Assembly: GCA_002682825.1 (NCBI GenBank)
Contig: NOKP01000015.1
Coordinates: 682,001 to 746,000, forward strand
Source: Neonectria sp. B-13
Lineage: Eukaryota > Ascomycota > Sordariomycetes > Hypocreales > Nectriaceae
Reading direction: 5' to 3'
DNA: 64,000 bases
How positions within the stretch are numbered: position 1 is the stretch's first letter; every line of letters begins with the position of its first letter. Below are positions 10,521 to 21,364 of the stretch, piece by piece. The notes beneath the pieces are model-generated. The model worked only from the letters and a program-made list of their open reading frames with translations, searched no databases and had not been told where the DNA came from. The translations under genes and the position numbers were made by a program.

Positions 10521-12322
10521 ATGCCGGGATTCCGGTATCCCTACGTCTGGCTGTTCAGCGGCTTCGCGGCACTAGGAGCATGCTTGTACGGCTACGATGG
10601 CGTCTACTTCAATGGCGTGTCAACACTTGGTATGTTTTCCCTTGGGTCGGGTAGGGAGGAAGATAGGGGGCAACATAAGCACACGAAGGGCCCCGTACTC
10701 GATTCCTTGCCATGTTGAAGCGCAACCATGCGTGAAGCTGACGATTGGCCAAAGATGTTTTCCTACGACACTTCGGACACCGCAACGAAAATGGCGAGTA
10801 CGAGATCTCGCCGGCGACACTCTCCATCATGACCTCCATGATCAACCTCGGCGAGTTGGTCGGGTCGCTCTGCGCAGCACCCTTAAACGATGCCCTCGGC
10901 CGCAAGGGCGTCTTCTTGATCGGCACCTTTGCCATCATCGTCGGCGTCGTTATGCAGCTGGTGACAACCTCGAGCAGGGCGCTCATCACCGCTGGCCGAG
11001 CGGTGTTGGGCTTTGGTGTGGGCAACTTCTCGGCTACTTCGCCCTTATACATCGGAGTAAGCTTCTCCATAATAACCCCCCTTGCCTACGGTCAAACACT
11101 AGTTCCTAAATATACTAACGGCCGCGTGTGACAGGAAATCGCACCGAAATCGCTTCGCAGTCCCCTGCTGATGTGCTGGCAACTCACCCTGTCGGTATCT
11201 CAGATAATCGCCGCTGCTATAAACCGCGGCGTCGTCTCCAACCAGACCACGTTCGCGTACCGGTTCCCCATCGGCTTCCAACTGCTCTTCCCGCTTATGA
11301 TTCTCCTTGGCATTTGGTGGGTACCAGAGTCGCCGCGCTGGTTGATCCGGCGGGACCGCCCCGACGATGCTACACGGGCTCTGCGTCTCCTGCACCGGGA
11401 AGACAATGAGTACGACCCGGTGCCTGCGCTGCGCAAGATCGAGGCTGATCTCCAGCGCGAGCGGGCGAGCGAGGCTGCCGGCAGTTGGATGCAACTTGTG
11501 ACTGACCCCATTGAGCGCCGCAAGGTTGTCTACAGTGCCGGGGCTCTTATTGCGCAGCAGATCAACGGGATCCAGTGGTTTTACTACTTCGGGACTGTCT
11601 TCTCCAAGGCAATTGGACTAAGTGACCCGTTCCTAATGACCCTCATCGTCTTCATCATCCAGGTCTTTGTCGTGCTGGCCGCGGTGCTACTAGCAAACAA
11701 GCTGCCCCGGCGGCCGCTTTTAATGATAACGACAGGCATCATGACCGTGTCCATCTTCGTGGTAGGCTGTCTGGGCATCCCTTCTGGAACCCCGAGCGAG
11801 ACGGTCGGAAAGGTCATCATTAGCTTTGTCATTATCGAGATTGTGGCCTTCAACTTTGCCTGGGGCCCCCTGGGCTGGACAATTGTAAGCCGTGCCTCGT
11901 CTCATTAAGGAGAGATCTGCGTTTTCCAAGCATGCTGGTTTCACTAACACCCTTAGGCTTCCGAAATGGCGGTCGGCCGGAACCGAAACAAAATCTATGC
12001 CGTGGCCGTGGCATCTTTTTGGGTCACTGTCTGGGTCACCGTGTTCACGCTGCCCTACTTGTACTACTCGGCCGGCCTCGGACCCAAGACTGGCTTCGTC
12101 TACACCGGCTTGTGCTTTGTGACCTGGGCGTATGTGTATTTCTGCGTTGGTGAGGTCACGGGGCGGAGCATCGAGGAAATCAATGGCTTCTTCCGCGATG
12201 GGATTCCTGCGCGGCGTTGGAAGCACCAACCACGACTGGAGGAGATTGAGCCGACGATTTCGGGGGAAAGTCACGGCGCGAGTTTAATGAAGAACAGTAC
12301 GCCAAAGTCTGCGGGTGATTGA
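10521..12322 (+). CDS. MFS sugar transporter (maltose/sucrose permease-like)
   Basis: Four exons: 10521-10629, 10755-11056, 11135-11884, 11957-12322, giving 508 aa in frame. The first in-frame ATG is 10521. The first membrane segment contains Tyr-Gly-Tyr-Asp-Gly. The sugar-porter marks are Gly-Arg-Lys after the second helix, Pro-Glu-Ser-Pro-Arg-Trp-Leu before the central loop, and Gln-Gln-Ile-Asn-Gly-Ile-Gln-Trp-Phe in helix 7, where family members have the sugar-contacting Gln-X2-Gly-X-Asn. Twelve helices are expected in the plasma membrane. The product should be a proton-coupled importer of a hexose or disaccharide. Its head-to-head neighbour is an intracellular GH32 enzyme, which favours intact sucrose or fructo-oligosaccharide as cargo, but sequence alone does not show this. 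Confidence 0.87.
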
Positions 12323-12495
12323 TTGTCAGACATCTAACATACGGGGTATCACAAGGCTAGGTATAGGGGTCGCACATAACAGTCCGGGCAGCACACATTT
12401 GAAACTACCTTGCTTCGTTTGAAAGCAGCAACTCTGGTATTAGTCTAACCTTGCAACAGTTCCTTGAATCCACAGAACCCGCATAAACCACCTGT

Positions 12496-13410
12496 CTAAT
12501 TCCAAGTCGTTTGGACGTACCTAACGTGATGAATCCGTTTCAGCTCGCCAATCTTCCCTTTCACCCAGATCGTACTCTCGACTCTGCCATATTCCTGTCG
12601 TCTCTTTGACTTAGCCGCAGGGAGTAACGCTGCATCCAGCCGTCGCCAGTTCGGGGGATATCCTATCACCTCCCGCGTCTCCATTGGCACGTATCTCATG
12701 GAGCTGAAACCACGAATGATTTTCGTCCCTACCTCTGGCACAGGCAGTTGTGGAAGATGCTCCTCTCTGTCAAATAACGGCTCCAGCGGCTCCGGCTTAT
12801 ACGCCATTGGTATTCCCTGAGCCTTTGCTTGCCCACTGCTAAGGTAGTGTCTTGCGAAGTCGACTGAGTATCCTGGGCCTCCCATCCACACGTCCTTGGG
12901 TTCTTCACTCTTGGATGAGCTGTTCTGAGTCCAGGGCAAATTGTTTTGATGTTGTTGCTCAAGCATCCATGAGGGTGCCCCTGGCAAGTGGAGGGTTGCT
13001 GGGTTTACCGTTTGCGGTAGCTGCGGTAGCTGCGGTGGCGGTGGCGGCGGTGGCGGCGGCGGCGGCGACGGCGGCGATGGCGACTCTATGGACTCCAGTA
13101 TGGGATAATGATGTTGACCATAGGGTTTATGATGATGGTTTACTTGGTGATGAGGTTTATGGTGGTGGTGGTGGTGGTGTGCTTGTTCGTGCTGTACTCG
13201 ATGGCTGTGTGCTTGACAGTGGTGGTTTGCTTGATGGTGGTGGTGTGGTTGATGGTGGTGATGTACTTGAATCGGAGATTGTGGTTGAGGGTAGCGTTGC
13301 GGCTGATGTTGGCACAGGCTCGGGTAATGTTGACTCGGATGAGGGTAATGTTGGTTCGGATGATGGCGAGGCCGATGTTGCAGCCGATATTGAAACTCCG
13401 TGATAGCCAT
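12496..13410 (-). CDS. His-rich / polyproline protein of unknown function
   Basis: Predicted 304 aa from the first ATG at 13410. The N-terminal third is dominated by His, Gln and Pro, including runs of up to seven His, then a tract of about ten Pro at roughly 130-140. The C-terminal 150 residues are ordinary and tryptophan-containing (Val-Trp-Met-Gly-Gly-Pro-Gly-Tyr-Ser) and basic near the end. That part looks like a real folded or conserved segment, which is why I call the frame coding. No family is recognised. A 3' intron is possible, because a GTACGT donor lies near 12519. Histidine runs may bind metal, which is speculation. Confidence 0.5.
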   Translation of the reverse strand: MAITEFQYRLQHRPRHHPNQHYPHPSQHYPSLCQHQPQRYPQPQSPIQVHHHHQPHHHHQANHHCQAHSHRVQHEQAHHHHHHHKPHHQVNHHHKPYGQHHYPILESIESPSPPSPPPPPPPPPPPQLPQLPQTVNPATLHLPGAPSWMLEQQHQNNLPWTQNSSSKSEEPKDVWMGGPGYSVDFARHYLSSGQAKAQGIPMAYKPEPLEPLFDREEHLPQLPVPEVGTKIIRGFSSMRYVPMETREVIGYPPNWRRLDAALLPAAKSKRRQEYGRVESTIWVKGKIGELKRIHHVRYVQTTWN

Positions 13411-13994
13411 CGTGTGCCAGTTCAAGCTCTTGTAAGAATGCTAAGCGCCGCAAGTTCTGTCTTTTCTGAGTAATGTTTGATGAGCGTAAGGAAACAAGAA
13501 ATTAGAAAACTGAAGTGATGTCCCTGGAGCCACTGCGTTTTGGTTCATGGCAACCGTGACGCTCGCCCAGCACCTGCCTACCCTTTCCTTGTATATACAC
13601 AAACCTCAGCTTCACAATATCAAAGAACAAGAACAATCATATTGTTTCACGGAATGACAGGCTGCTGTTCCGGGGAAACATAGATATGTGGCTGCTAATG
13701 TTCTTTGTTAGATCTGAACGGCGTTGCGTCGCCTAGCATCAGCGTTCAAAGGAACCCAGAAATGGAAACAAGTCACTCATCATCAAGAAAGGCAGGGCAA
13801 GTCTTTCTCATAATTACTTTCGTTGGAGATACTATGGGTATTATCGATAGTGGCTTTGGTAGCACTTCGTCTCCAACATTGTGGGTATTTCCAGGCGTCG
13901 TCACAACGACATCGGGGAGCCTTTCACCTTCGCTCCACATTCCCAAGCAACCCTCCCTATTATACAATCAAATCTGTTACGGAGTTTTATCAAC
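13411..13994. other. Intergenic, no gene seen
   Basis: 584 bp between the start of the His-rich gene and the 3' end of the transporter. It should contain the promoter of the former and the terminator of the latter. No repeat or ORF of note. Confidence 0.6.
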
Positions 13995-16051
13995 TCATAC
14001 GCGCTCCTCGGAGTGCTCGATGGCGGAAACTTTATCAGCAGCCTTGTCGAAAGCGTCGGCGTCACTGGGGGCTCGGTCGTGAATGTAACCACTGTATAAA
14101 ATGTTAGGAATTGCAATAATGACAGGATTACTTGTGAACTTACAACATGACGTCCATTTCCTCGAGGGTCTTGCCCTTAGTCTCGGGCAGGAAGACAAAA
14201 GCCCAGACGGACGCGATGATCATCCAGCAGGCAAAGAAGTACCATGTGCCGTAGCCGAAGGACTTGAAGATGTACGGGAGAGCCTTGGTAATCGCGAATT
14301 GCGTTAACCATTGACAATCAGCACTGAACGTGCCCGTAAGTGTGCGAAGTGCACCGGGAAAGATCTCGGCGGAGACGATCCAGGGGATTCCGTTGAGGCC
14401 GAAAGACCAGCTGGAGATGTTAGTAGGGGTTTTGGTTTTCTCTTGCAAACACGGTACTATGAAACTTACAAAACTGAATAGACCATAATCATGGCAGTGG
14501 CAGCCTTGCCACCGGCAGCAGTAGAAGGAGACAGTTCCTCGCCAGCCTCGATGATGGTAGCTGGGTGGCCAATCTTGACGTAGGTACCGACAATCCAGAG
14601 GCAGACAGAGCACATGGCAGACGAGATGATAGTGGGGTTTCGTCGTCCCCAGATATCGATAAGAGCACCGTAGAAGATGATGGAAGCAACAGCTAGGAGA
14701 TAGGTTGTTAGTATAATTGAGTTGCAGGGAAGAATAGTCGAGTGAGCTTACCCTTGACAAGACCGTAGATTCCAGTGTATAGAGCGACATCACTGATACC
14801 AAGAGAGCCGAAGAGAGTGGGGGAGTAGTAGTTGATGGCTGTTTTCGAGTCAGTTCTAGTATTCTCAAGGGAGTTTCTAGGATCAAAGACGTACCCGCAG
14901 CACCGGACATGTTCTGCAGAGCGAAGGAGCAAAAGACGAGCACAACACGGTTCCACATGCCCTTGCGAGACAGCTCGACCAGGGCGCCACGGAAGAAGGC
15001 CCAAGATCCAGAACCGTACTTGGCAGAAATCATAGCCTCGTCAGCAAGACGGCTTCGGATCATCTGGAGGTCCTCCTGCAGGTCTAGAGGTTGTTCTATC
15101 AGCAATTGTCGACTAAGGCGGTCCAAGCTTGGCGAAGTTACTCACATGTGTGGTCACGGGGTAGGTTTCGGAGAGCCTCAAGCGCGAGAGTGGCTTCCTC
15201 CTCGCGGTTCTTGCGCATCAACCAAAGCGGGCTCTCGTGCAAGATGAAGCCGCCGGCAAGGAGAATACCGGCGGGGATGATCTGGACGGCCATGGGCACG
15301 CGCCAGCTGGCATCCGACAACGGGTCCATGTTCTGGTTGATGCCGTAGTTGATCCAGAAGCCGACGAGCGAGCCGATCTGGTAGGCGACTTCGAAGAGGC
15401 CGGTGAGGATGCCGCGGATGGAGACGATGGAGAGCTCGGCGATGTAGCTGGGGACGGTGGCGGTGATGGCACCACAGGCGATTCCGGTGAGAACACGGCC
15501 GGCGTCTGCAGTTTGTTAGTGATAATGTTGCGCGAGGGAGGAGATGTGGTGCTCACAGATGTAGGAGAGCTGGCCGGTGGCGGCGGTCATGAGGATGGCG
15601 CCGATGAGGAAGATGACGACATTAGACTGAAGAGCCCACTTACGGCCGACCTTTTCAGTGACTATTCGAGAACGATCTGGTTAGCTATCATGTGGTCCCG
15701 CAAGATTGACAATCGGCGACGCGACATACTGAGGAAGCAGAAGATGGCGCCGAAGAAGGCACCGGCCTGGAAGGCGGAGGTGATGTTGGAGGAGATGTCG
15801 GCCGAGTCGTCCGGGTTGATGTTGAAGTCGTTCTTGAAGCTCTGTCGCGCAATGGTGGTGCCAACAAAGGCCGAGTCGTAACCGAAGCTACCCAAGGCGT
15901 TAGACACCAAACACCAAACACCAAGGTCTCAACACGTCGCATTCACTTACAGCAGAGAGCCCGTGGCAATGATGCCGGCCTCAGCGTACAGACGCCAATT
16001 GTACACCTCCTTGGGCGTCGGGCGATCCTCGACAGCGCGGAAGCCACCCAT
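13995..16051 (-). CDS. MFS transporter of the quinate/galacturonate (QutD/GAT) type
   Basis: Nine exons, all GT-AG: 16051-15951, 15887-15730, 15661-15557, 15505-15146, 15083-14895, 14838-14752, 14692-14470, 14410-14144, 14091-13995. They total 1587 nt, 528 aa. The N-terminal Val-Glu-Asp-Arg-Pro-Thr-Pro-Lys-Glu-Val-Tyr-Asn-Trp-Arg is the hallmark of the fungal quinate permease subfamily (QutD/Qa-y). That subfamily also contains known D-galacturonate transporters such as GAT-1/GatA. Other marks are Phe-Gly-Tyr-Asp-Ser in helix 1, Glu-Ser-Pro-Leu-Trp-Leu before the central loop and Pro-Glu-Thr-Lys-Gly-Lys-Thr after helix 12. It is a plasma-membrane importer of quinate or uronate. The LGA1-like aldolase gene 1.5 kb upstream favours galacturonate or a related sugar acid; this is inference. 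Confidence 0.88.
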
Positions 16052-17586
16052 TATGACGGGTTGATGTGTTGGTTGTGGACGGAGATGGAGATGGAGATGG
16101 GGTATCAAAGAGTCGGTCCAGTTTCAGACTTTCCTGCAGAGGAGATCCGGAACCTTATACTAAAACAGAGATTGGATTTCCCTGGGTTTGTCGGCGATCT
16201 TTGCCGGTTTCTTGAGATGTGTCAGAGTTGATAGCCCAACCCCGGAAGAAGACGACGAGGGCGCAGATATTTATCCTAACGGTCCGCGTAGGAAAAACCC
16301 CATGGGACCGGTAGCCTCTGAGCTCGCCTGCGGGGATTCCGCATGGGGGAGAAACCCAGCCTAGGAATCCGGGGTGTGTGTGTGAGTGTGTGTGTGTGGT
16401 CGCTTCAACGGCCGGGTCCTGTCGCGTCGGGGCAGCCAGGGATCAAGGAAAGCCTGACACCTGAGGTCCGAGGGGACAAACCCTCGGGACCCGGGGTGTG
16501 TGGAGAGAGAGTGGGGAAAAATCTGGGGATGGTTCCTTGAGTTGGAGAATGACGGCACACTCTGACGCTGCAAAAGCAAGCCCCAGGGAAACGCGCCACT
16601 TCCGGCTCATGGGGAACGAACACATGATTCAGAATTAGCGGAACCAGGCTTTGCGAGCGACGAACAGAGAGCCGACGAACTGGACCGGGAGATGGTTGTT
16701 CTGCTAGAGACAGTCGTCGACCCGATACGCGACCCGATGCGAGCGAGAGAGGCGATTGGAGGGACGCCCGAAGGAAGAGGTGGTGTGGAGATGCAGACGA
16801 CGACGGAACTGCGCTACGAACGTAAGAACCGATGGCGCGGATAAACATGGAGAGTCCACGGAAGGATGGATCGCAACGAGCAAGATGAGTCGGGTGAGCG
16901 TGTCGTGAATTAGACCAGCTCGTGCCAGCCACGGGCACTTGTTCGAAACGCGACGAACTGGTTTCCCCGCTGAACATCTACTCTATCCCTGCCATCTCAG
17001 ACACACCAAAGAGTCAATTCGTCGGATATAGATTGATAAGCTGTAACCCGAGCGTCGGAAATGCAGGTTTGCGGCTTCGGGTATCCACCTCCCAAATAGG
17101 AAATTCCTTCAACATCGTCACGATCCAGCCGCAGCGACTTACAAGACCACGACCGAACTTTTCAGAGAACACATGATGTGCGCCATCAGACGATTTTGAC
17201 ATACCCGATAGAAGAACCTGGTCTGCAAGGAGCGTCTTCAGCTGTCGGCAGACACCTGGATTGCCAATATCTGACCGCTCATCTCGGCAAATGTCCCGGG
17301 CCAGCCTGAGGCCAAGCCCATCATGACATCTCAACGGTCACACACTTCACACAAGGCCGACGTCACAGCGTAACTTAGAGCCTCGCGCTTCGTCCCACTA
17401 CAGCCGCTCGCTATCCTCACAGTTGGACCCGACGTTCCGGTAGGGCTAACAATGCATGCATATCGTTCATTCCATATACGTTCGTAGCGCCGTCATGGGC
17501 ACTCCCCCGTTTGCCGGGGCTGTCTATAGGTACAGAAGCATCAGGTCATCTACCTCCCTCTCCATCTCCATGCTAGGCGGCTACGC
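16052..17586. other. Intergenic with GT microsatellite; transporter promoter
   Basis: 1.5 kb without a convincing gene. A TATAAG element reads on the minus strand near 16154-16160, about 105 bp before the transporter ATG. A TG-repeat microsatellite spans about 16373-16399. The remainder is GC-rich with a 190-codon Arg/Ser/Pro-rich frame that looks accidental. Confidence 0.55.
16373..16399. repeat. (TG)n microsatellite
   Basis: About 27 bp of TG dinucleotides with one interruption (TGAGTG). A simple-sequence repeat in the upstream region of the quinate/galacturonate-type transporter. Confidence 0.8.
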
Positions 17587-18617
17587 CTACACCCCCCGCT
17601 TGCCGAGGCCCTTCTCGACAGCCGCCAGGGGCTCCACAGTCTTCAAGATCCATGCCTGCTTGCTCTCGTCGCTGTACGTGGGGTAGGGTCGTCGGCAGTG
17701 GCAGCTCTCGAGGGGGTAGCCTAGGATCTTGGCCACAACCCACTTAGTTCCGTTGATGCCACCCTTGGCGAAGCCCCATTCCATCTGCGCGAGCTTCAGC
17801 TGCGCAGCCTCGGCATCCTTCACCTTGCCAGCCTTGTACAGGTCGTAGATCTGCATGCAGACCTTGGGGTACAAGTTGGCGACACCAGTAATAACACCGG
17901 TGCTGCCAACGGACAGCGCGGGTACGAGCCAGTCGCTCTGACCAGCCAGAGCAGCAAAGTCCTCGGGCTTGTACTGGGCAGTCACGCGCGCGACCTTGGC
18001 GATGCCACCGCAAGTCAGCTTCACGCCGACGATGTTGGGGTGCTGGCCCAGGCGCTCCAGCATCTCCGAGTTGACGTCCAGGCCCGCAGCGACGCCGGGG
18101 AAGTTGTAGATGACAATTGGCAGCGGGCTCACGTCGGCCAGCTCCTCGAAGAAGGCCAAGATAGCGTCCTGGGTCATGGCGAAGTGGAAGTAGCTGGGGG
18201 TGAGGACGAGAACGAAGTCGGCGCCGGCCTCTTTGGCCAGGCGCGTCTCGGCAATGACATCTCGGGTGCAGTGTCCGGAAGTGCCCAGGGTGATGGCCAC
18301 ATCGGGGCGACCAACTTGTACGGCAATCTCCCGCGTCGTTCGCAACAATTGTGACTTCTCGGCCGAAGAAAGGGTAACCGCTTCACCGTTGGTTCCAGCA
18401 ATGACAACTAGTAGCAAAATGTTAGCCATTGGCGTTTGTAAAGGGGAATTGATTTGTACATACTTCCGTCAAGGCCGGATCTGATCAGAAACTCAATGTG
18501 CTTCTTCTGAAGGTCCCAGTCGATCTCCTGGTTGGCATCACCGGCGAACCAAGTCAAAGAAGGGACATGGATTCCAGGCGGGTAAGCCTTTCCCTTGACA
18601 GCTGCGATTGAGCCCAT
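17587..18617 (-). CDS. DapA-superfamily aldolase, LGA1/GaaC-like
   Basis: Two exons, 18617-18464 and 18407-17587, 324 aa. A TIM-barrel aldolase of the dihydrodipicolinate synthase superfamily. It has Gly-Thr-Asn-Gly-Glu at 56-60, Tyr152-Asn-Phe-Pro (proton-relay Tyr) and Gly-Val-Lys181, the Schiff-base lysine. Length and N-terminus resemble fungal L-threo-3-deoxy-hexulosonate aldolase (LGA1/GaaC), the third step of D-galacturonate catabolism, which splits the keto-acid to pyruvate and L-glyceraldehyde. Alternatives in the superfamily are 4-hydroxy-2-oxoglutarate aldolase and uncharacterised secondary-metabolism aldolases; the sequence does not separate them. It is probably cytosolic, with no targeting signal. 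Neighbours are a uronate-type importer and a Zn2Cys6 regulator on the same strand. Confidence 0.85.
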
Positions 18618-19237
18618 TTTGTCTGTAATTTTTGCTTTTTGGTGGTTTCAGTTTGGACGAAAGTAATGTCAGACAATGCAATCAACTCCAGAGGATGCAA
18701 ATGAGGATGAGATTGGAAGATGGATGGAAAACAAGACAAGCCGGTAAGTGGGAACAGCGGCCAAGATATTATTCCATTGTTCGCGTGCCGCCCACAAAAA
18801 ACGCCCCCACGGGGTCCATTGGCGTCTCCATCGAGGAGCCCCAACGATGTGTTGCCACGTCCTTTGCGCGCCAGAGAACACAGCATCAACGTCCAAGGTG
18901 CCGCGTTTCTTTGGTGGCGTTGGCCTCATGCGGGGAAAGTTGGAGATGGCTGCACCCATGTGAGGAGACCCGATCGGCACGAAGAGGAGTGTGTGTGGGG
19001 CGTCGAGCCGACACACGCCTTGCAGGGTTGCACCAAGCCCTGTCGCATGGCAGATGCATCTCGCCGGGATCTGTGTGAGGAGGCGAGTGGACTCGTCGGC
19101 GCCACAAGTGGAGGGCATGACTCGTTGTGTGAACCTGGGGTTGTATCCGCAGGTCAAGTGGCATCATGACTGCTTGTTGGGTCGGGTGGGTAAGTGTTCG
19201 TCGGAACACCAGTATCGGCTGCGCATGTCTCCCGCAC
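18618..19237. promoter_or_regulatory. Aldolase promoter region / regulator 3' flank
   Basis: 620 bp between the aldolase ATG and the stop codon of the upstream regulator. No gene seen. It should hold the aldolase promoter; I found no exact galacturonate-response-type motif by eye. Confidence 0.5.
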
Positions 19238-21364
19238 CTAGACGATGGCAAAACACGAGTTGAAGACGGCGTGCATGACTGCACGGATATCCATCCGAGC
19301 TTTGGCAGCTTCTTGCCGGGTCTGGACTTCCTCGAGCACCTGCGCCGTGATGCGAGCGTTGCCAGCAACCTTCTCCATCCTCAGAATCTGCGTCTTGATC
19401 CAGACCTTCTCGCTAGGTTCCTGCTCCTCGACACCCAGCATCAGAAGTGGCCAGAGCATGTTGACCGGGAGCGTGTCGTCGGGGTCCAAATCTGCCACAA
19501 TCTGCTGTGCCAGCTTTCGGATCTGGTCCAAGGCTTCGGCGACCTCTTTGGTCAGGGGCAGGTTCTTGTACGCAACTCTGTGTAGGTGGACTTTGCTGGC
19601 GTAATAGTTGGACAGGTACGTTCGGAAGGCGCGGGTGATGACAAAAGCCAGATGCTTCGAGACGTGCGGCTGCGTTAGCTTTCCTGCCACGGCATAATCC
19701 ATCAACGGAGGTCGTTGGTCGTATAGTGTTCGCAAGTCGGCTGTGATGGCGGCCCCAATGTTCATGACCTCGATCTCGTCTTCGACAGTACCCCGTGACC
19801 GATGCCATGGATCGATCTTGGATATTCGCCCCATGAAGCTCTGGACCTTCTGGTAGAAGACAACGCCGGGCTGGTACAGGACTTGAAACAAGGCGTCTTC
19901 GATATCGCCTTCGGCAGCATCCTGCTTCGAAATGTCGTCGGCCTCTCCATCGAAACTCCCGGGCGATGCTTCCACCAACATAAGTTCATCGTCTTTGGAC
20001 AAGAACAGCCCATCGCCACCGGCAGAGACTGCACGGCCATCGAGGAGGCGAATCCAAAGCAGAAGCTGCTTCTCGACGACGGACAGGCTGCTCTTATTGC
20101 TTCCTTGGAATAAGAGGTAGGCTCGTTTGAGGTTGGTGTGTGCCGCATCAAGGCGACTGTCGAGGATATCGATATAGCTGAGGAAGAAGAGAGTCGCCAG
20201 CAGGTATTCTCGGTTGGGGCTGTAATCCATCATCGGTTGGCCGTCGTGGCTTGCCACCTCAGCGGCCGCGTGTTCGTAGTAGTTCTGTTCCCCCATGACC
20301 CAGGTTCCATCCTGGCGGCATAGAAGGACATTTGAGAAGGCGAGGATAGCGTAGCGCACCATAGAAGAGACGTTTGCCATCTCGACCACGGCGTGGCGCA
20401 TAGTCAGCCATTTCTTTTGCGTTTCGACCTCGGCGATGATGGGTGGGTTTACCGAGTTGATGAAGAACTCCATCAACTTTTCACTGCCCTGGGGCAGTTG
20501 TAAGACGGGCCTGTCCTGCTGACTGTCGCTGCTCTGGGTAATGGATGGTGCCGGAAACGGATTGGTATAGGCCGTCCTGTCCGGGAATGTGATTTGCGAA
20601 TGGGCTGCCTGTGGGTGCTGGGTTAGTCGATGGTCCTGCTGGTTGGCAACGGCATGTATGTATCCAGCTCACTGGAAAAAGACTGTCCAGGAACAAACAT
20701 CATGCTACCATGTAGCGACGTAGAGCTGCACAGCAGTGGAGCCTCCAGGGATGGACCTGACGCATGCAACGGAAGGGGCAGACTGGGTAGTAGACTCACC
20801 AGCATGTGTGCCTCGAGTCCCACATTCTGGTTCATGTCAGGGGACACTTGCTGCCAGAAGTCCCCCGAGTCCCACATGAAGCTTGCGTAGTCGAAGACCT
20901 CGTCGACAGCGTGTGACGGCTGGAAGACGGAGTTGCCAGGCGAGGCCTCGGTGGCCGGTGACAGATTCTGCTCCGAGATGACGCCGCTCATGTCGTTGGT
21001 GGGCAGCCTCCTCTGGGCGGAGCGAGTTTGCGGGCGCCATTTGCACTCCATGTTGAGCCTCTCGCAGTGGGAACACCTCGGCCTCTGCTCATCGCACTTG
21101 ACCTTTCGACGCCTGAAGTTTCCCATGGGTTAGCTTTCATCCGGGGGTGGCTTTGGGTCCTGCGGCTACCTACTTGCACGTCAGACAGCCCTCCCGCGAG
21201 CGGATGTACCTGCGGCCGGAAGTCGATGGACGGCCAGGCGTCGGAGCGCCGACAGACTCATGAGACGACATGCCACCGCCAATACCGATGCTGTTGGATC
21301 GGGGGATGAGAGGCCGTCCGCTGTTGGCGTCGCTGGGCAACATGTCCCTATCCCGGGAGGACAT
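19238..21364 (-). CDS. Zn2Cys6 transcription factor next to aldolase
   Basis: Three exons: 21364-21174, 21112-20800, 20608-19238, total 1875 nt, 624 aa. The zinc cluster is split by intron 1 and re-forms as Cys60, 63, 70, 77, 80 and 87 (CX2CX6CX6CX2CX6C) with Lys-Arg-Arg-Lys-Val-Lys between Cys63 and Cys70. A Ser/Pro-rich linker follows. The long C-terminal helical region resembles the fungal_trans_2 type, with the Val-Asn-Pro-Pro-Ile entry and an Ala-Phe-Ser-Asn helix. The architecture is that of pathway regulators; the galacturonate activator GaaR belongs to a comparable class. Assignment to that pathway rests only on the two neighbours. The ATG at 21364 is the first in frame; the frame stays open further up but without ATG. 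Confidence 0.83.

Noticed and set aside
16405..16977. 190-codon minus-strand frame
   Set aside because: Ser/Arg/Pro-rich without motif, opposite a microsatellite; looks like chance in GC-rich DNA.
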